A stretch of 64,000 nt of DNA from the NCBI RefSeq assembly GCF_026151205.1, contig NC_087082.1, positions 1,126,001 through 1,190,000 of the forward strand, written 5' to 3'. This stretch comes from Bolinopsis microptera (taxonomy: Eukaryota > Ctenophora > Tentaculata > Lobata > Bolinopsidae). Shown one piece after another: positions 46,594-57,335 of the stretch. Every line of letters begins with the position of its first letter. Positions within the stretch are counted from its first letter, which is position 1. The notes beneath the pieces are model-generated. The model worked only from the letters and a program-made list of their open reading frames with translations. It made no database searches and had not been told where the DNA came from. Both the position numbers and the translations under genes were made by a program.

Positions 46594-49500
46594 CTAAAGT
46601 TCAGTCTTCTCCTCACTCTCCACCGCTTCCTGAGCAGCAGGCTCCTCTACAGCCAGGGAGGCCATGATCTTATCAACCTCCATAATCAGCGTGTTAAAGT
46701 TATTCTTGCCTGGCAAGTTGGCTGAGGATATCTCCTGATGTACCACAGACAGGTTCCTATGGAACGTCTTCATGGCAGTAACCAGATCAGATTCAACAAC
46801 TGCCATCCCGATCAGATCTCGCTTGTAGCTGTCTATCAGAGTGAAGATGGACCCTTCTCTCTCCCGGATATCGTACCCAATATGGTGAGCCCTACACATC
46901 TGGAAGAAAACACTGTAGTGAACCAGGGAGAGGTTAGTATGGAAGAGGCGTGGAGCTAGGATTGCGAACCTGTAGTTTGGTGGTTGGCGTTCTTTTGGAG
47001 ATTTGAAACGAGATGATATCTTGGGCATTACTTTGTAGGCTGGGATTTTAAAGAGTCCTGTTGATGGTTCAAAGCGACCTCCGGAGACGTATTGTAAAAC
47101 GTTTGCCATTGCCATCGTGTCTGTGTAGGAAACTTTGAGATCTATAGCCCACAAGGCCTGATCATTTGAAGCAGGATCGATAAAAGTAGCATAACCAACA
47201 GAGATGTACCCAATGATGCCTCTCTCGTAACACGCGTTTGCTACAGAGATACTGTTATTGTGTACCCTCTCCGGACTGATAGATGTTTGAGGGGAGGACA
47301 GTGCCCACGTCTGGAACTCAGTGGCTCTGATCTGGTCTCCTGTGTTCTTGATCTCCACCTCGCCGGTAGGAGCGATGAACATGTCCACTGTGATGCACGT
47401 GACGTCATCTGCCGGGGGACACGCCTCAATCACACCACCTGATTTAGTGAACGCTACCAGGAACTTGTCTACTGAGGGGAACAGGGTCGAGTTCACTATC
47501 TTCAGATGGTTGTAGATAATCTCGGGGAGCTCTGAGTAAATCTTGATAGTTGTAGGTTCTTGGGCCCATCTTTTAGACCATTTTGAGCCGTACCTTTCGG
47601 CTTGTTTCAGAGCCCATTTGTGGCAACTGAGAAAACTTGTGATATCACAGTATGCTGTCCCTCTGCCATCAAACTCACTGTCAATCTTAAAGACCCATCT
47701 GGTAACTCCAAGATTACCAGCTATCAGTGAAGCAAGCAACTCAAACAACTGCTCTTCAGTGTAAATATCAAACTCTGAGGGAGGTACAGCAACGTTAGCG
47801 TTAGCAAATATTCTCTTGGCTCCTGATTTGGTCGAGTACAAATGAGTAACATCTGGTTCTGCGGCGACTACAGGAACATTGAGTACTTCTGACAACTGCA
47901 TGTCATCTCGGTGCATCAAGCCCGGCACAATGTATGCTTCCTTTCCCGCAATCAACCTCTTCAGCCTCTTCAGAGTTTGTGCAGAGTACAGGAGAATGGT
48001 GGACAGACAAAAGTTGAGTCCAGGGAATGCATCCAGATGATCGGGTACAATGAACTTTACTTTGGCCTCCGTTTCTGGAACGTTCTCAGCTTCAGAAGTG
48101 ACTCCCATTCCCAGAAGCTTTTGATAATACTGCTGCATGTCATTGTCGAGATCAATCGGTGAAATGTAGATAACTTCAACATTCGGATCGTTCACATCGC
48201 AAATCCGGCCCATTTGGCTGTTCTGTAAGTTGTGGTAGTCAACTAAGCTGTCACGTATACTCTGATTATATCCCCTCGAGGGGATGTGAATTATTACTCT
48301 TTTCTTCTGCTGTATTTTAGGCCAATTAGTTTTCAACTCCTTCAGCCTCTCCCTGTATTTCATCAAATGAAGAGCTCTAGATGTCTTGAGTCTACTTCTG
48401 ATGGTCGTCATCTTCATTACCATTATCCAGTTCATAGCAATAATACCAGCTGCTTGTTTACTTTGTCGGTACACCAGATACTTGCACCTATCAAGATACA
48501 TTTTAAACGTAGCTTGTATCTTAGCTGCTGCCAGGTCGTATCCTTGTGGTCCTTTGTAAATTTGTCCAGGACTTCCCATGAGATTCAGAATGGACGCTTG
48601 GTTGGTACAACAGTCAATTAGTTCGGCAACAGTTGGCCTGTTGTTCATTTTATAGCTCAGAGCGAGTCTCACTAAATTCTCACCGTCCACAACAGCAACT
48701 GGGATAGCAAACTGAGACAAGACTAGCTCCAGCTCTTGCAGACAAGGTAAAATCAGGCTCCAATGGGCAGCGTAATCTTTACGGTAATCCTCAAAGTCTG
48801 AGTTATCGTACACCGTTCTTCCACCTTGAATAGTGAACTTCCTTGACTTACTCATGGCCAGGGCTGGAGTCTGAGGTGGTCCAACAGGGGGAGGATGAGG
48901 TGACATTTGGGAATTTATTTGTGAACGCATTTGGGAGAGAGGGGTATTACCCATCTTGAAAGTAGAGGCATCTGACCTACCTCTGGTGGGAACATTAGCA
49001 GTTATCACTCTAGGACCAGTGACATTGCTTGCTTGAGATTTGGGATACACGATGGGTACATCCTGTTCATGAACGGATATATCTAACTGTACCCCCACCA
49101 TTGTGTGCTCCAACTCTCTGGCATCAGCTATTTTCTCCAAACCCATTGGATTGCAGTTCTGAAGGTGCAGAGGAGATGGTTTGTGCTTTATGGGAGAGGG
49201 CTCCAGAGTGAGCTCAGCTGCAGGAGGTATCAGACCTCTCTCACACAGACTCAATATACCTTTCTTAGCATCTCTCTCAGTAATAGCTGGGGGAGTTAGA
49301 CGTGGGTTGAGACGGTTTGCTTTGGGAAGTGGAGGTGAACCTTTTATTGTGGGACCTAGCATTGGTTTGGGAGGAGAAATTGGGGGAAGAGGGTATTTTT
49401 CTTTTGGCTTGCTGACCCCATATTGCTCTTGTATGATCTGTCTAGCTATCTGGTTAGAAGGTTGATGCATTGGAGCTGCTATCATTCGTGAAATTAACTG

Positions 49501-49839
49501 GTCTTTAACTACTTGGCCGGGGGTTTTGTGCACACTAAAGTTAGTACTATATCTCTGTTTGTAGTAGACACTGCTACTTCTCTTTGCGGGAACCTGCATT
49601 GCATGTTGACTTACATGGGCTAATGTTGGAAGCGTAAGTACTTGGTTTTGCTGAGCTGATAACAATTCTTCAGCTTTACCTTGCACTGCTTTCTCAGTCC
49701 TCACTATTGCTGATGTAATGGCCTCAATGTCCACTGCAGCCCCAGAGTTAGTCAGCTGATCTCGGAGGTGGCGTAACTCATCCTGTACCTTGACTAGTAT
49801 CGAGCCAGTGTCTTCCTGTTGTGCTAAAATCGATGTCAT
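46594..49839 (-). CDS. IQCH: IQ motif-containing protein H (IQCH)
   Basis: A 1081-residue protein encoded by one long exon. IQCH is a testis- and cilium-associated calmodulin-binding protein. Near residue 436 the IQ motif (AAAKIQATFKMYLDRCKYL) is visible. The C-terminal half has the ATP-grasp-like region typical of IQCH, with TRWVFKIDSEFDGRG near residue 700 and IGYISVGYATFIDP further on. The N-terminal 330 residues are Pro/Ser-rich and probably disordered. The first ATG lies exactly after a TTTTTCAG acceptor. A good donor (AGCG|GTGAGT) at 50031 marks a 5'-UTR exon whose frame has no upstream ATG, so I start translation at 49839. It sits between ATP synthase delta and NME7 on the same strand. 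A single coding exon of this size suggests past intron loss or retroposition. Confidence 0.88.
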   Translation of the reverse strand: MTSILAQQEDTGSILVKVQDELRHLRDQLTNSGAAVDIEAITSAIVRTEKAVQGKAEELLSAQQNQVLTLPTLAHVSQHAMQVPAKRSSSVYYKQRYSTNFSVHKTPGQVVKDQLISRMIAAPMHQPSNQIARQIIQEQYGVSKPKEKYPLPPISPPKPMLGPTIKGSPPLPKANRLNPRLTPPAITERDAKKGILSLCERGLIPPAAELTLEPSPIKHKPSPLHLQNCNPMGLEKIADARELEHTMVGVQLDISVHEQDVPIVYPKSQASNVTGPRVITANVPTRGRSDASTFKMGNTPLSQMRSQINSQMSPHPPPVGPPQTPALAMSKSRKFTIQGGRTVYDNSDFEDYRKDYAAHWSLILPCLQELELVLSQFAIPVAVVDGENLVRLALSYKMNNRPTVAELIDCCTNQASILNLMGSPGQIYKGPQGYDLAAAKIQATFKMYLDRCKYLVYRQSKQAAGIIAMNWIMVMKMTTIRSRLKTSRALHLMKYRERLKELKTNWPKIQQKKRVIIHIPSRGYNQSIRDSLVDYHNLQNSQMGRICDVNDPNVEVIYISPIDLDNDMQQYYQKLLGMGVTSEAENVPETEAKVKFIVPDHLDAFPGLNFCLSTILLYSAQTLKRLKRLIAGKEAYIVPGLMHRDDMQLSEVLNVPVVAAEPDVTHLYSTKSGAKRIFANANVAVPPSEFDIYTEEQLFELLASLIAGNLGVTRWVFKIDSEFDGRGTAYCDITSFLSCHKWALKQAERYGSKWSKRWAQEPTTIKIYSELPEIIYNHLKIVNSTLFPSVDKFLVAFTKSGGVIEACPPADDVTCITVDMFIAPTGEVEIKNTGDQIRATEFQTWALSSPQTSISPERVHNNSISVANACYERGIIGYISVGYATFIDPASNDQALWAIDLKVSYTDTMAMANVLQYVSGGRFEPSTGLFKIPAYKVMPKISSRFKSPKERQPPNYRFAILAPRLFHTNLSLVHYSVFFQMCRAHHIGYDIREREGSIFTLIDSYKRDLIGMAVVESDLVTAMKTFHRNLSVVHQEISSANLPGKNNFNTLIMEVDKIMASLAVEEPAAQEAVESEEKTEL

Positions 49840-50385
49840 CTGAAAAATGTGCTCATTTAAGATCTAGAAAAGTTTGTAACGAATGTAATGCAGAAAATTT
49901 TTAAAGATGTGCATTGTGCAATGTACATTGAGAAAATGAAAACAAGATTTTTGAGGAAAAAATAAGGAACAACAATCTACAAAGTTTTGCTGATTAGAGG
50001 CTTTCAGATAAGCAATATGATAATCACTCACCGCTAAGTCTTCTCTGTGTTTCAAGCTGTCAGGTCACATCACAACATACCATGCCTGCATATTGCATGT
50101 TACCTGTCTTATTAATGGAACATTATTATTATAACTTTAACAATCAGAAATATGAATAATTTGCAGATATTAATTGACAATTGACTTGAGATATTATATA
50201 ACATATATAAATGCTGTAATGATCAATGCAAGTAAAATACAATTTCATTGTAAACAATTCGTGAAATCAATAAAAGACAGTAGCAACTTTAGAAATCTTG
50301 TCATACTCAGATTATTCAAAATTATAGCATCCACTAGTGTATCATTAAATCATATAATAACTTAACCAACTTGACTCAGAACAGT

Positions 50386-51010
50386 TTATGCGGCAGATAT
50401 CATACTTTGATAAACCTCAATCTCAATCTGCGCCGCAGCTTTGTCAGCCTCGCTGGATGCAGAAGAAAGCTTGCCCTGGGCTGCCTCAAGACCAGCTCGC
50501 ACGGCACCATCGTCGATATCAGCAACAGCACAGATCTCTTCAGCAAGGATCTGGACGGAGGAGTCAGGGTGAATTGTAGCAGTTCCACTGCTAACAAAGT
50601 ACTTAGCTACATCACCAGCTTCATTAGTAATGGAGATTGTACCAGGGATGAGAATAGCAATAGTTGGAACGTGGTAAGGCAGGATTCCAAAGTGACCTGC
50701 AAAATGAATAACATGAACATTGAACATGTGTGACAGTATTTGAGTCTTGAAATAATATTCAATTTTTCAGTTAAAAATCATAGGATCACATAATAAAAAC
50801 TTCAAATACTGGGGCAATACTTATTTTATATGGTAATATCTCATATTTACCGGTTGTTGAAGGCAGGTCAACCTGTTTTACAAGAGCGTTGTCATGTACT
50901 GCATTGTAAGGGCTACCAAATGTCAAAGGAAAGGTAGTGCCGGAGGCTTCAGTAGCCAAAGCTCTTCTGCAAAGAGCAGCGGAGCGTGCAGCGATGCTTC
51001 TAAATGCCAT
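50386..51010 (-). CDS. ATP5F1D: Mitochondrial ATP synthase subunit delta
   Basis: This is the delta subunit of the F1 central stalk, equivalent to bacterial epsilon, in the mitochondrial matrix. Two exons, 50851-51010 and 50386-50696, join in phase to 156 residues. The N-terminus (MAFRSIAARSAALCRRA) is a mitochondrial presequence. The mature part has KQVDLPSTTG, GILPYHVPTIAIL, KYFVSSGTATIH and SSVQILAEE, all matching the family, and ends in the usual C-terminal helical pair. It is the first gene of the minus-strand series ATP5F1D, IQCH, NME7, G-patch-like. Confidence 0.93.
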
Positions 51011-51199
51011 GCTGGGATAAGACAGATTTCGTTAACAAAACTATTTGTGTGTTCAAAATAACAATCGATTTTTAACTCATTATCTAAAATAAAAATCTGC
51101 TACGTTAGCTTGTATTAGTATATTGACAATGATCTAAATTTTGGATCAAAATCAGGCAATACTTCATTCGAAACATTCCAAAAATAACGTTAATTTACA

Positions 51200-52340
51200 A
51201 TACTTTTAGACGTCAACTCTCTCTGGAAAAAATGAACTCTGGAGATTCCTTACTTTAGCAGCACTCTTTCTAAAACTAAATTTAGACCAAATCTGCTCAT
51301 TCCAAACAAACACACCCCATAATCTGCCACTTATAACCTTAAATCCTTCAATAAGATCACCACATGGGTCACGAAATCCTCTCCGAACCTCCACGTGGTG
51401 TGGCCTGGTTGGCACTAACGGGTGGTGTGCTCTCTTGTTGAGTACTAAGGTTGGGACTTGCCAACTCAAAGTTCCCATGGGAACCAGGAAGTCAACAATA
51501 ACAGCTACCAAGCACCAGGAAATTTCTCTTTCAGATATCAGGTTACAAGATAGTACACACACAAATGACGATACGTTAGACACAGATACCTAGCTCTAAG
51601 AGCTATTAATTCACCAGGAAATTCTCTTTCAGCTTTCAGGTCCCATCGAAGTCACCCACCACAGAGCTAGGGATTTCAATTCGCTCATCCTGACTACAAG
51701 GACACACTGATAATGAGTAGTCTTGGCACTTCTCCCTCCAGTAACCACTTTTCAGGTCTTTTCAGTTAAGACAGCTAATGCGTAAGGGCTGACACAGGCT
51801 AGACACAGGCTCGTGATAAGACAGAATTAGGGATTTCAACTCTGACTACGAGGACACACTGATAACGAGAATTCCTGGCACTTCTTCCTCCAGTAACCAC
51901 TTTTCAGGGGACCGGGTTAGCTTTGCCACACTCTTTATTGAAGTGTGACTGGACGCTCTACAATCATCTAGTAGCAGCAGAGTTTGACTGCCATCCTTAC
52001 TGGTTCTATTCAGTTTCTACAGCGAAAGTTCTCAACACTCGAATCAGTTCATCTCGGACATCCTGCAGAGATGCTTTATCACAGCCTGCCCCATTACACG
52101 GGGAACCCTTAGATCTACAGTACCCTGGTGGACAGCTTAGCTCATTAAAGCATAGTGGACCTCTTTAGTTCTGAGACGCAAAGCTAACCGGACCAGGAAT
52201 AAACATCAATGCAATGCTTAGGGGATGCAAATAGGACATACAACGTTTAACGATTTACTCGAACTTTTGATTCATTTTTAAGCTCGACGTTACATGGTAT
52301 CAATTCAGGACAGATATTCCTTCTTCAGGTTCATTGAGGA
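51200..52340. other. Retroelement-derived or repeat sequence upstream of an RNase H remnant
   Basis: Two diverged direct copies of about 85 bases (about 51671-51758 and 51828-51910, both holding GACACACTGATAA and CCAGTAACCACTTTTCAGG) lie here, plus two copies of ACCAGGAAAT(T)TCTCTTTCAG. Open frames at 51206-51583 and 51923-52168 have no recognised domain. The block probably belongs to the decayed element that follows. Confidence 0.4.
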
Positions 52341-52389
52341 AATCGTACCCGCTATTTGCGTTATACATGGCAAGTATCTGGACTAATGA

Positions 52390-53003
52390 TAACTTAGGAT
52401 CTCAATCAATCATAAATTCCTCTCAGATTCCCAGGCTGCATTTAAAGCGCTTAACAGCACCAATTTTAACTCCAGGTTCGTTCTGAACATCTCAGACCAA
52501 CTCAACTCGCTAGGTTTTCTCATCGAGTAGAACTTTGTTCCAGGACATGAAGGAGTATACGGTAAAGAACTATAATCAACACCCAAATAAAAGATTACCT
52601 CTTCATTCTCCATATCAAGAAGTATAAACAGGTGGCACTCAGTGATAAAGGAAAAACCACACTAACATTTTTCCTCAACAAAAACAGGTACAAGAAAATT
52701 AACATCACAGGTACTCACATCAGATGGCTAACATGGCTACTATCAGGACACAGCCCACTAGCATACTTCCAGACGGTAGCAAACAACTCCAATTTCGAAA
52801 CACAAGACTGCGAACACTGCCCAGGGGAAGCAAAAACATCACAACACTTCCTATGTGAATGCATCCAGCTGATGACAACTAGAATGAGGATATTTAGTAA
52901 ACCCATCCTAACAATTGAGGAACTCATCTATAGTAAACTCGACCACATTATCAAATTCGTGGAACAGTCAACAAGGTTTGACAGAGACGATCTATTTGGA
53001 TAA
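52390..53003 (+). pseudogene. Decayed non-LTR retrotransposon, RNase H and C-terminal region
   Basis: One frame reads FLSDSQAAFKALNS and then VPGHEGVYG, the second and third catalytic blocks of a LINE-type RNase H, but with stop codons in between. A clean frame from 52632 to 53003 continues with IRWLTWLLSGHSPLAYF and CEHCPGEAKTSQHFLCEC, a CCHC-like zinc knuckle typical of the tail after RNase H in such elements. It ends in a TAA. The upstream reverse transcriptase was not found, so the element is 5' truncated. Confidence 0.7.
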
Positions 53004-53430
53004 GCATCTAGGACATACACCAAGGTTCATAAACAATCATACACTAGACCCACACAGGACTATCTCAGATAGTGACACATATTCAGGTGTGGACCATGCT
53101 CGGAAGTCCCTCGCCTGCCCGCCAAAGAAGAATATCTGAAGTGGGTTTGCTCTGAGCAAGGTAGTAACAGCTTCGAGACTCCAGAGGTCTGTTGCGATGA
53201 TATCTATTATTCTATGTTTTTGTATATACTTAGGGAGTCCTGGAGTGTGGCTAGCAGGAGTCACACTCTGTGGGCACGGCGAGAAGGCCTCCCTCTTCAC
53301 TAGGAGGCCAGAAACCGTTGACCAAAACAGAGAGAGAGAGAGAAGATCACCACATAGGTACTGCTCTGCCAGCGTTGTTGGCAGAGCGTTGAATTGAAGA
53401 TTTCAAGTCGAAATCCTCAACAGCTGTATG
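53004..53430 (+). repeat. 3' untranslated tail of the RNase H element, with a tRNA-like end
   Basis: Sequence from about 53166 to 53290 (CTTCGAGACTCCAGAGGTCTG, then GATATCTATTA, then CTAGCAGGAGTCACACTC) recurs in diverged form at 59.56-59.69 kb. A GA microsatellite near 53327 and a stretch with TGGCAGAGCG and AAGTCGAAATCC near 53378-53418 resemble Pol III boxes. Confidence 0.45.
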
Positions 53431-53856
53431 GAAGAGTACCCATCTCATCAATCAGACATCCCCCAGCTACAGGATGATCCCCAACAGCCTACAGTCAATT
53501 ATGCTGAATGATTGTCGTAATTGAGATCTTAGATACAGACAGCATGAAAGAACAAAAAAGGCTGCCTACAACTCAAGAGTAATTTAAGTAGAGAAAAGTA
53601 CCTTCACTCCCTTAATTTTCTCAACTTTTGGTGGAATAGGCATTGAATGCTACACACAGGACCCCTCAAGATGCTGCTAATAAAATTGCTGATAAGTAAA
53701 ATAAAACAAAATTTTAAGTAAAACAAAATTTAAATTTTATTGCCATATTACAATGAATAATAATATCATAATAAACATAGTTAAACTTGAACATCCGATA
53801 ATAAACTCATGAAAATTAGACATGCTATGTAAAATACTCTTTTTACTATATATTAA

Positions 53857-53928
53857 CGGTGATACTCATAGAATATTTGTTACAACTAGGCGCGCGTCTT
53901 GGTAGGTTATAAACCTACAAACTATATT
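53857..53928. repeat. Short repeat with a GTAGGTT hairpin, copy 1
   Basis: GGTGATACTC, then GGCGCGCGTC(T/C)TGGTAGGTT and AAACCTAC occur here and again at 58.40-58.48 kb in the same orientation. The GTAGGTT and AACCTAC arms can form a small hairpin. The two copies flank the LINE on both sides. Confidence 0.6.
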
Positions 53929-54058
53929 ATTATATAACTTTATTCAAATCAAAAATAGAACATAAATGAACATCCTAAAGATCTGATAAGTAGCCAGAAA
54001 AAAATAAATACTGATACACAAGCTATAACAACTTCTTCCATCCCGCTCTATCAGAGGC

Positions 54059-57000
54059 TTAAAGTCTTAAATTGTACAAATCGTCTGTATTTACAAATGG
54101 AATGTTCCTACTACCTAAATCAAATTTAATAGTCTTAAGCAAGTTCGACTGGTGTCTGCCTACTCTACCCTTTTTAGTACTCTGACTCTCTACTGCAAAG
54201 TGTAATGCAAGCTGTGCAGGTGAGTTGTTATCACTGCGAAGGACATGTCCGAGCATCCTCCATCGTGCACATGCAACACGCTCACTGAGTGGAACCACTT
54301 CACATCTCTTGTAAAGGGTGTCGTTTTTGATTATATTAGGGTAAGTCATTCTGATGATTTGCCTCAGATGCTTTCTGTGGCAAATATCCAGTTTACTCAG
54401 TAGCTGCTTTGAAGCAGCCCAGCAGCTACAATTATACATTAAGACGGAGACCACCTGGGCTTCGTAGATCTTAAGTCTGGTCTTAAGAGGTATGCGTTTA
54501 CCTTGTTCCCAAACTTTCTTGTAGGTTTGGAAAGCAAGATTTGCCAGAATACATCGTCTTTTTATGTCCTCGTTGCTGCACAATTTGGAACCAAGTGAGA
54601 TAGATGATCTCCAGGGCTCTCTTCCTCGAAGTGGCTCTCCTTTGTCATCAACTTCGTTCTTCTCGGCCAGATAGATATGTGTGAACTCTGTTTTTGATTC
54701 GTTGACAAACAGATTCCACTCCTCCAATATCTCCTTGCATATTGGTAACATGGACTCCAAATTCTTTTTATCCTCGTCTGTGAAGTCTGCGTCGTCTGCG
54801 TACTCCCACTCAAGAGGTAGCAGGTTTTCAGCAAACGGAGGGTTGGGTCTTAGATAAGACATAAAGGCACGAAGGTGATAAAGTGCGCCAGCCAAATACA
54901 GGGTGAAAAGGTTTCCAGACAAACTATCATCTTGGAACGCACCTATCGTGACAATGAACTCCCCTGATACGGTAGACCTCACTTTAATCTTCAGTTTGGT
55001 ACATGAGAGTAGGTACCTTACCAGTCGGATGTCGTCTTCACTACATCCAGCATCAGCAAGAAGTTCTAGCAAGACTGATCTCTTAATGGTGTCGAATGCA
55101 GATGACATATCAATACCCATTTTGTGTAGAGACCAGCGTTTCTCCTTCACAACTGAAACTAGGATCCGTTGTGTCCAAACAATATTTGCACAGCTATGGC
55201 CAGGCTTGTAGGCATTTTGCCAAGGTCCTGTGTACTGAGAAACTTGTCTTTGAATGCGTCTAAGGACTATCATGGACAATATCTTCCTGGTGCCGTTTAA
55301 AAGACAAAGAGGGCGCAGACTTTTTAAAGGTCCACGTGGCTTACCAGGTTTTTGCAGTGGGGTAAGGAATCCTTCAGTGAATGAAGGTACATGTTCATGA
55401 CGTTCAAATGATTGATTGGTCAGCTGTGCAAATGTAGAATAGAAAATAGGTGGGGAGTGTTTAAGGAATTCGTTAGGAATACCATCAGGACCAACAGCCT
55501 TACCATTTCTTAGCTTTTTGGCAGCTTGTTCCACTTCAAAGGATGTGATGGGATTGTTTAGTGGCTGAGGACTGCCAACAAACGGCTCAAGTGGAGGTTC
55601 ACTGTCTGGTCCTGTGTAGTGTTGCTCAAAATAGTTGCGTATAATGTCAGCTTTGTCACTCTCATTATCTACCAGTTGATTGTTGTCGTTAAAAACAGAG
55701 ATGGAGTCTGATTTCTTGTTACCTGATAGTTGCCGGACAGCTTCAAACATTTTACGGCCATCGTCTGTATTATTGATAGAGTCTGCAAGACTGTTTGCAA
55801 CTTCTATTCTGAGAGTATTCAGTCGCTTCTTAATGTCATTTGAGAGTTTGTTAATTTTTGATCTCAAGTCCTTTCTGTCTCTGTATTCATTATTATTCAG
55901 AAGTTGTAGCAATCGTTTTCTTTCCTCTGACATTTCAACAACTTCACTATCAGAAGAGTGGTGTCTCTTTCGCTGTGGCTCGCGTAGACCCACAGTGGAG
56001 ATAGCAGCAGTCTCAACACTTTTAACTAGTTTACCGAACTGTTGACAAGTATCATTAGAAGAATAGTCAGGTTCAGATACTAGTCGGTTGATATTATCAG
56101 TAAGTGCAGATTTAAACTGTTGTTGCGCTGCAATGCTACCTACAAGAGTGGTTGTGTTGAAATCCTTCTGAGTAGTCCTCTTCTTCCTGTAGAAACTATA
56201 ACGCAGGGAAAAATCTGCTTTTGCAACTACAAGCTTGTGGTCACTGCGGTGCTTAGTTCCCGCATATGACCTTGCATCAGTCAGTAGTGCTTTGCTCCTG
56301 GACTTGCAAAGTATATAGTCTATCTGTGAGAAGTATGGTTTACTCTTTCGGGTGGATTGGTCTCTTATCCATCCAGTGCGTGTAGTTATATGCCTGCTGC
56401 TGTGGGAGAATGAAGTATTGGTAGCAAATAAGCCATTTGCTGCCAGAAAATGTAACAATCTCTCTCCATTCTCGTTCCTTCTACCAACACCATGCCTACC
56501 TATGTGCTGCTGTAAACCATTTTCTTCATCAACAAGTGAACGCTTGCCTAACTTGGCATTGAAGTCACCTAACATCCATACTTCAAATCGAGCAGGAACA
56601 CTGATAGCCTCAAGAAGCTCACCATAAAATTGATCAGCTAGTTGAGGGTTCTGGACTGATTTTGGATTAGTAGGACTGTAACAATTAATAATTTTGATAT
56701 AACAAGGTGGTTTGTTTACCCAATTGGGCTTTAGTTTAACGTCCATGTAAATGACTCTGTCACTGATCTGATGATGCGATAAAACACTGTCCATAAAACG
56801 CTTGTTAACAACAAAACCAAGACCTCCATGTCTACCCTGCTTCTGGTCAAACAGAAACAGTCTATGATGACCGGGAAGTGTTGTTTCCAAGAATTCACGA
56901 GTTTTGGTTTCTTGTAAGGCCAAAATATCTAAATCGTATCTGTCGATGTCCTCTGCAACAAGATGTTGCCTGTGAGTGGTGGAGAGACCACAAACATTCC

Positions 57001-57109
57001 ATGTCCCAAAATTGAGTGTCGTACTAGCAATGATGGAAAAAGTTGCACAAAGAAGGTATCCAGCGATCTTTGTCGAGGCGATAAACTTACTGGCTGCTTT
57101 CACTGCCAT
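54059..57109 (-). CDS. LINE (non-LTR retrotransposon) ORF: endonuclease and reverse transcriptase
   Basis: An open frame of 1016 codons from ATG at 57109. The apurinic-type endonuclease starts near residue 31 (NFGTWNVCGL), with LALQETKT and MLGDFNAKLG and ends with SDHKLVVAKADF near residue 295. The reverse transcriptase begins near residue 525 (GKAVGPDGIPNEFLK), with GIDMSSAFDTIKR, GAFQDDSLSGNLF and the catalytic YADDADF near residue 770. The C-terminal domain has RWRMLGHVLRS. The frame ends at a TAA, but translation past it continues in frame for 11 residues (ASDRAGWKKLL) to a TAG at 54023, matching the expected tail of the family, so the TAA is probably a point mutation. EN plus RT without RNase H and this C-terminal block suggest an RTE- or CR1-like clade; I cannot decide which. 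No frameshift is present, so the copy is young. Confidence 0.88.
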   Translation of the reverse strand: MAVKAASKFIASTKIAGYLLCATFSIIASTTLNFGTWNVCGLSTTHRQHLVAEDIDRYDLDILALQETKTREFLETTLPGHHRLFLFDQKQGRHGGLGFVVNKRFMDSVLSHHQISDRVIYMDVKLKPNWVNKPPCYIKIINCYSPTNPKSVQNPQLADQFYGELLEAISVPARFEVWMLGDFNAKLGKRSLVDEENGLQQHIGRHGVGRRNENGERLLHFLAANGLFATNTSFSHSSRHITTRTGWIRDQSTRKSKPYFSQIDYILCKSRSKALLTDARSYAGTKHRSDHKLVVAKADFSLRYSFYRKKRTTQKDFNTTTLVGSIAAQQQFKSALTDNINRLVSEPDYSSNDTCQQFGKLVKSVETAAISTVGLREPQRKRHHSSDSEVVEMSEERKRLLQLLNNNEYRDRKDLRSKINKLSNDIKKRLNTLRIEVANSLADSINNTDDGRKMFEAVRQLSGNKKSDSISVFNDNNQLVDNESDKADIIRNYFEQHYTGPDSEPPLEPFVGSPQPLNNPITSFEVEQAAKKLRNGKAVGPDGIPNEFLKHSPPIFYSTFAQLTNQSFERHEHVPSFTEGFLTPLQKPGKPRGPLKSLRPLCLLNGTRKILSMIVLRRIQRQVSQYTGPWQNAYKPGHSCANIVWTQRILVSVVKEKRWSLHKMGIDMSSAFDTIKRSVLLELLADAGCSEDDIRLVRYLLSCTKLKIKVRSTVSGEFIVTIGAFQDDSLSGNLFTLYLAGALYHLRAFMSYLRPNPPFAENLLPLEWEYADDADFTDEDKKNLESMLPICKEILEEWNLFVNESKTEFTHIYLAEKNEVDDKGEPLRGREPWRSSISLGSKLCSNEDIKRRCILANLAFQTYKKVWEQGKRIPLKTRLKIYEAQVVSVLMYNCSCWAASKQLLSKLDICHRKHLRQIIRMTYPNIIKNDTLYKRCEVVPLSERVACARWRMLGHVLRSDNNSPAQLALHFAVESQSTKKGRVGRHQSNLLKTIKFDLGSRNIPFVNTDDLYNLRL

Positions 57110-57115
57110 GCGGAC

Positions 57116-57335
57116 TCGTTACTGTCACACACCATCCTAAACAAACTATATACTACTCGAAAATTCATCTCAATCATAAAGAAAAAAGAGCAATACTCTG
57201 ATTATCTAACACCATCCAAAATTGGAATGTACCTCCTAAGGACAGTTTTCTTGTCAGGGAAAGACGGGGTTTTACTCATTGCAACCATGTATAATGATTT
57301 GAGCATGAAATTAATAAATAAATAAATAAATAAAG
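57116..57335 (+). mobile_element. Probable 3' end of a second LINE, plus strand, with (AAAT)n tail
   Basis: A frame running from the LINE 5' edge encodes SLLSHTILNKLYTTRKFISI and LLRTVFLSGKDG, ends at a stop and is followed directly by about five AAAT units, as in a LINE tail. It is in the opposite orientation to the LINE at 54-57.1 kb, which abuts it. The assignment rests on the tail and position only. Confidence 0.35.

Noticed and set aside
53378..53418. tRNA gene
   Set aside because: TGGCAGAGCG and AAGTCGAAATCC resemble Pol III boxes, but no acceptor stem or anticodon arm forms. It is more likely the end of a repeat element.
55680..56045. Plus-strand frames inside the LINE
   Set aside because: They are antisense shadows of the LINE ORF.
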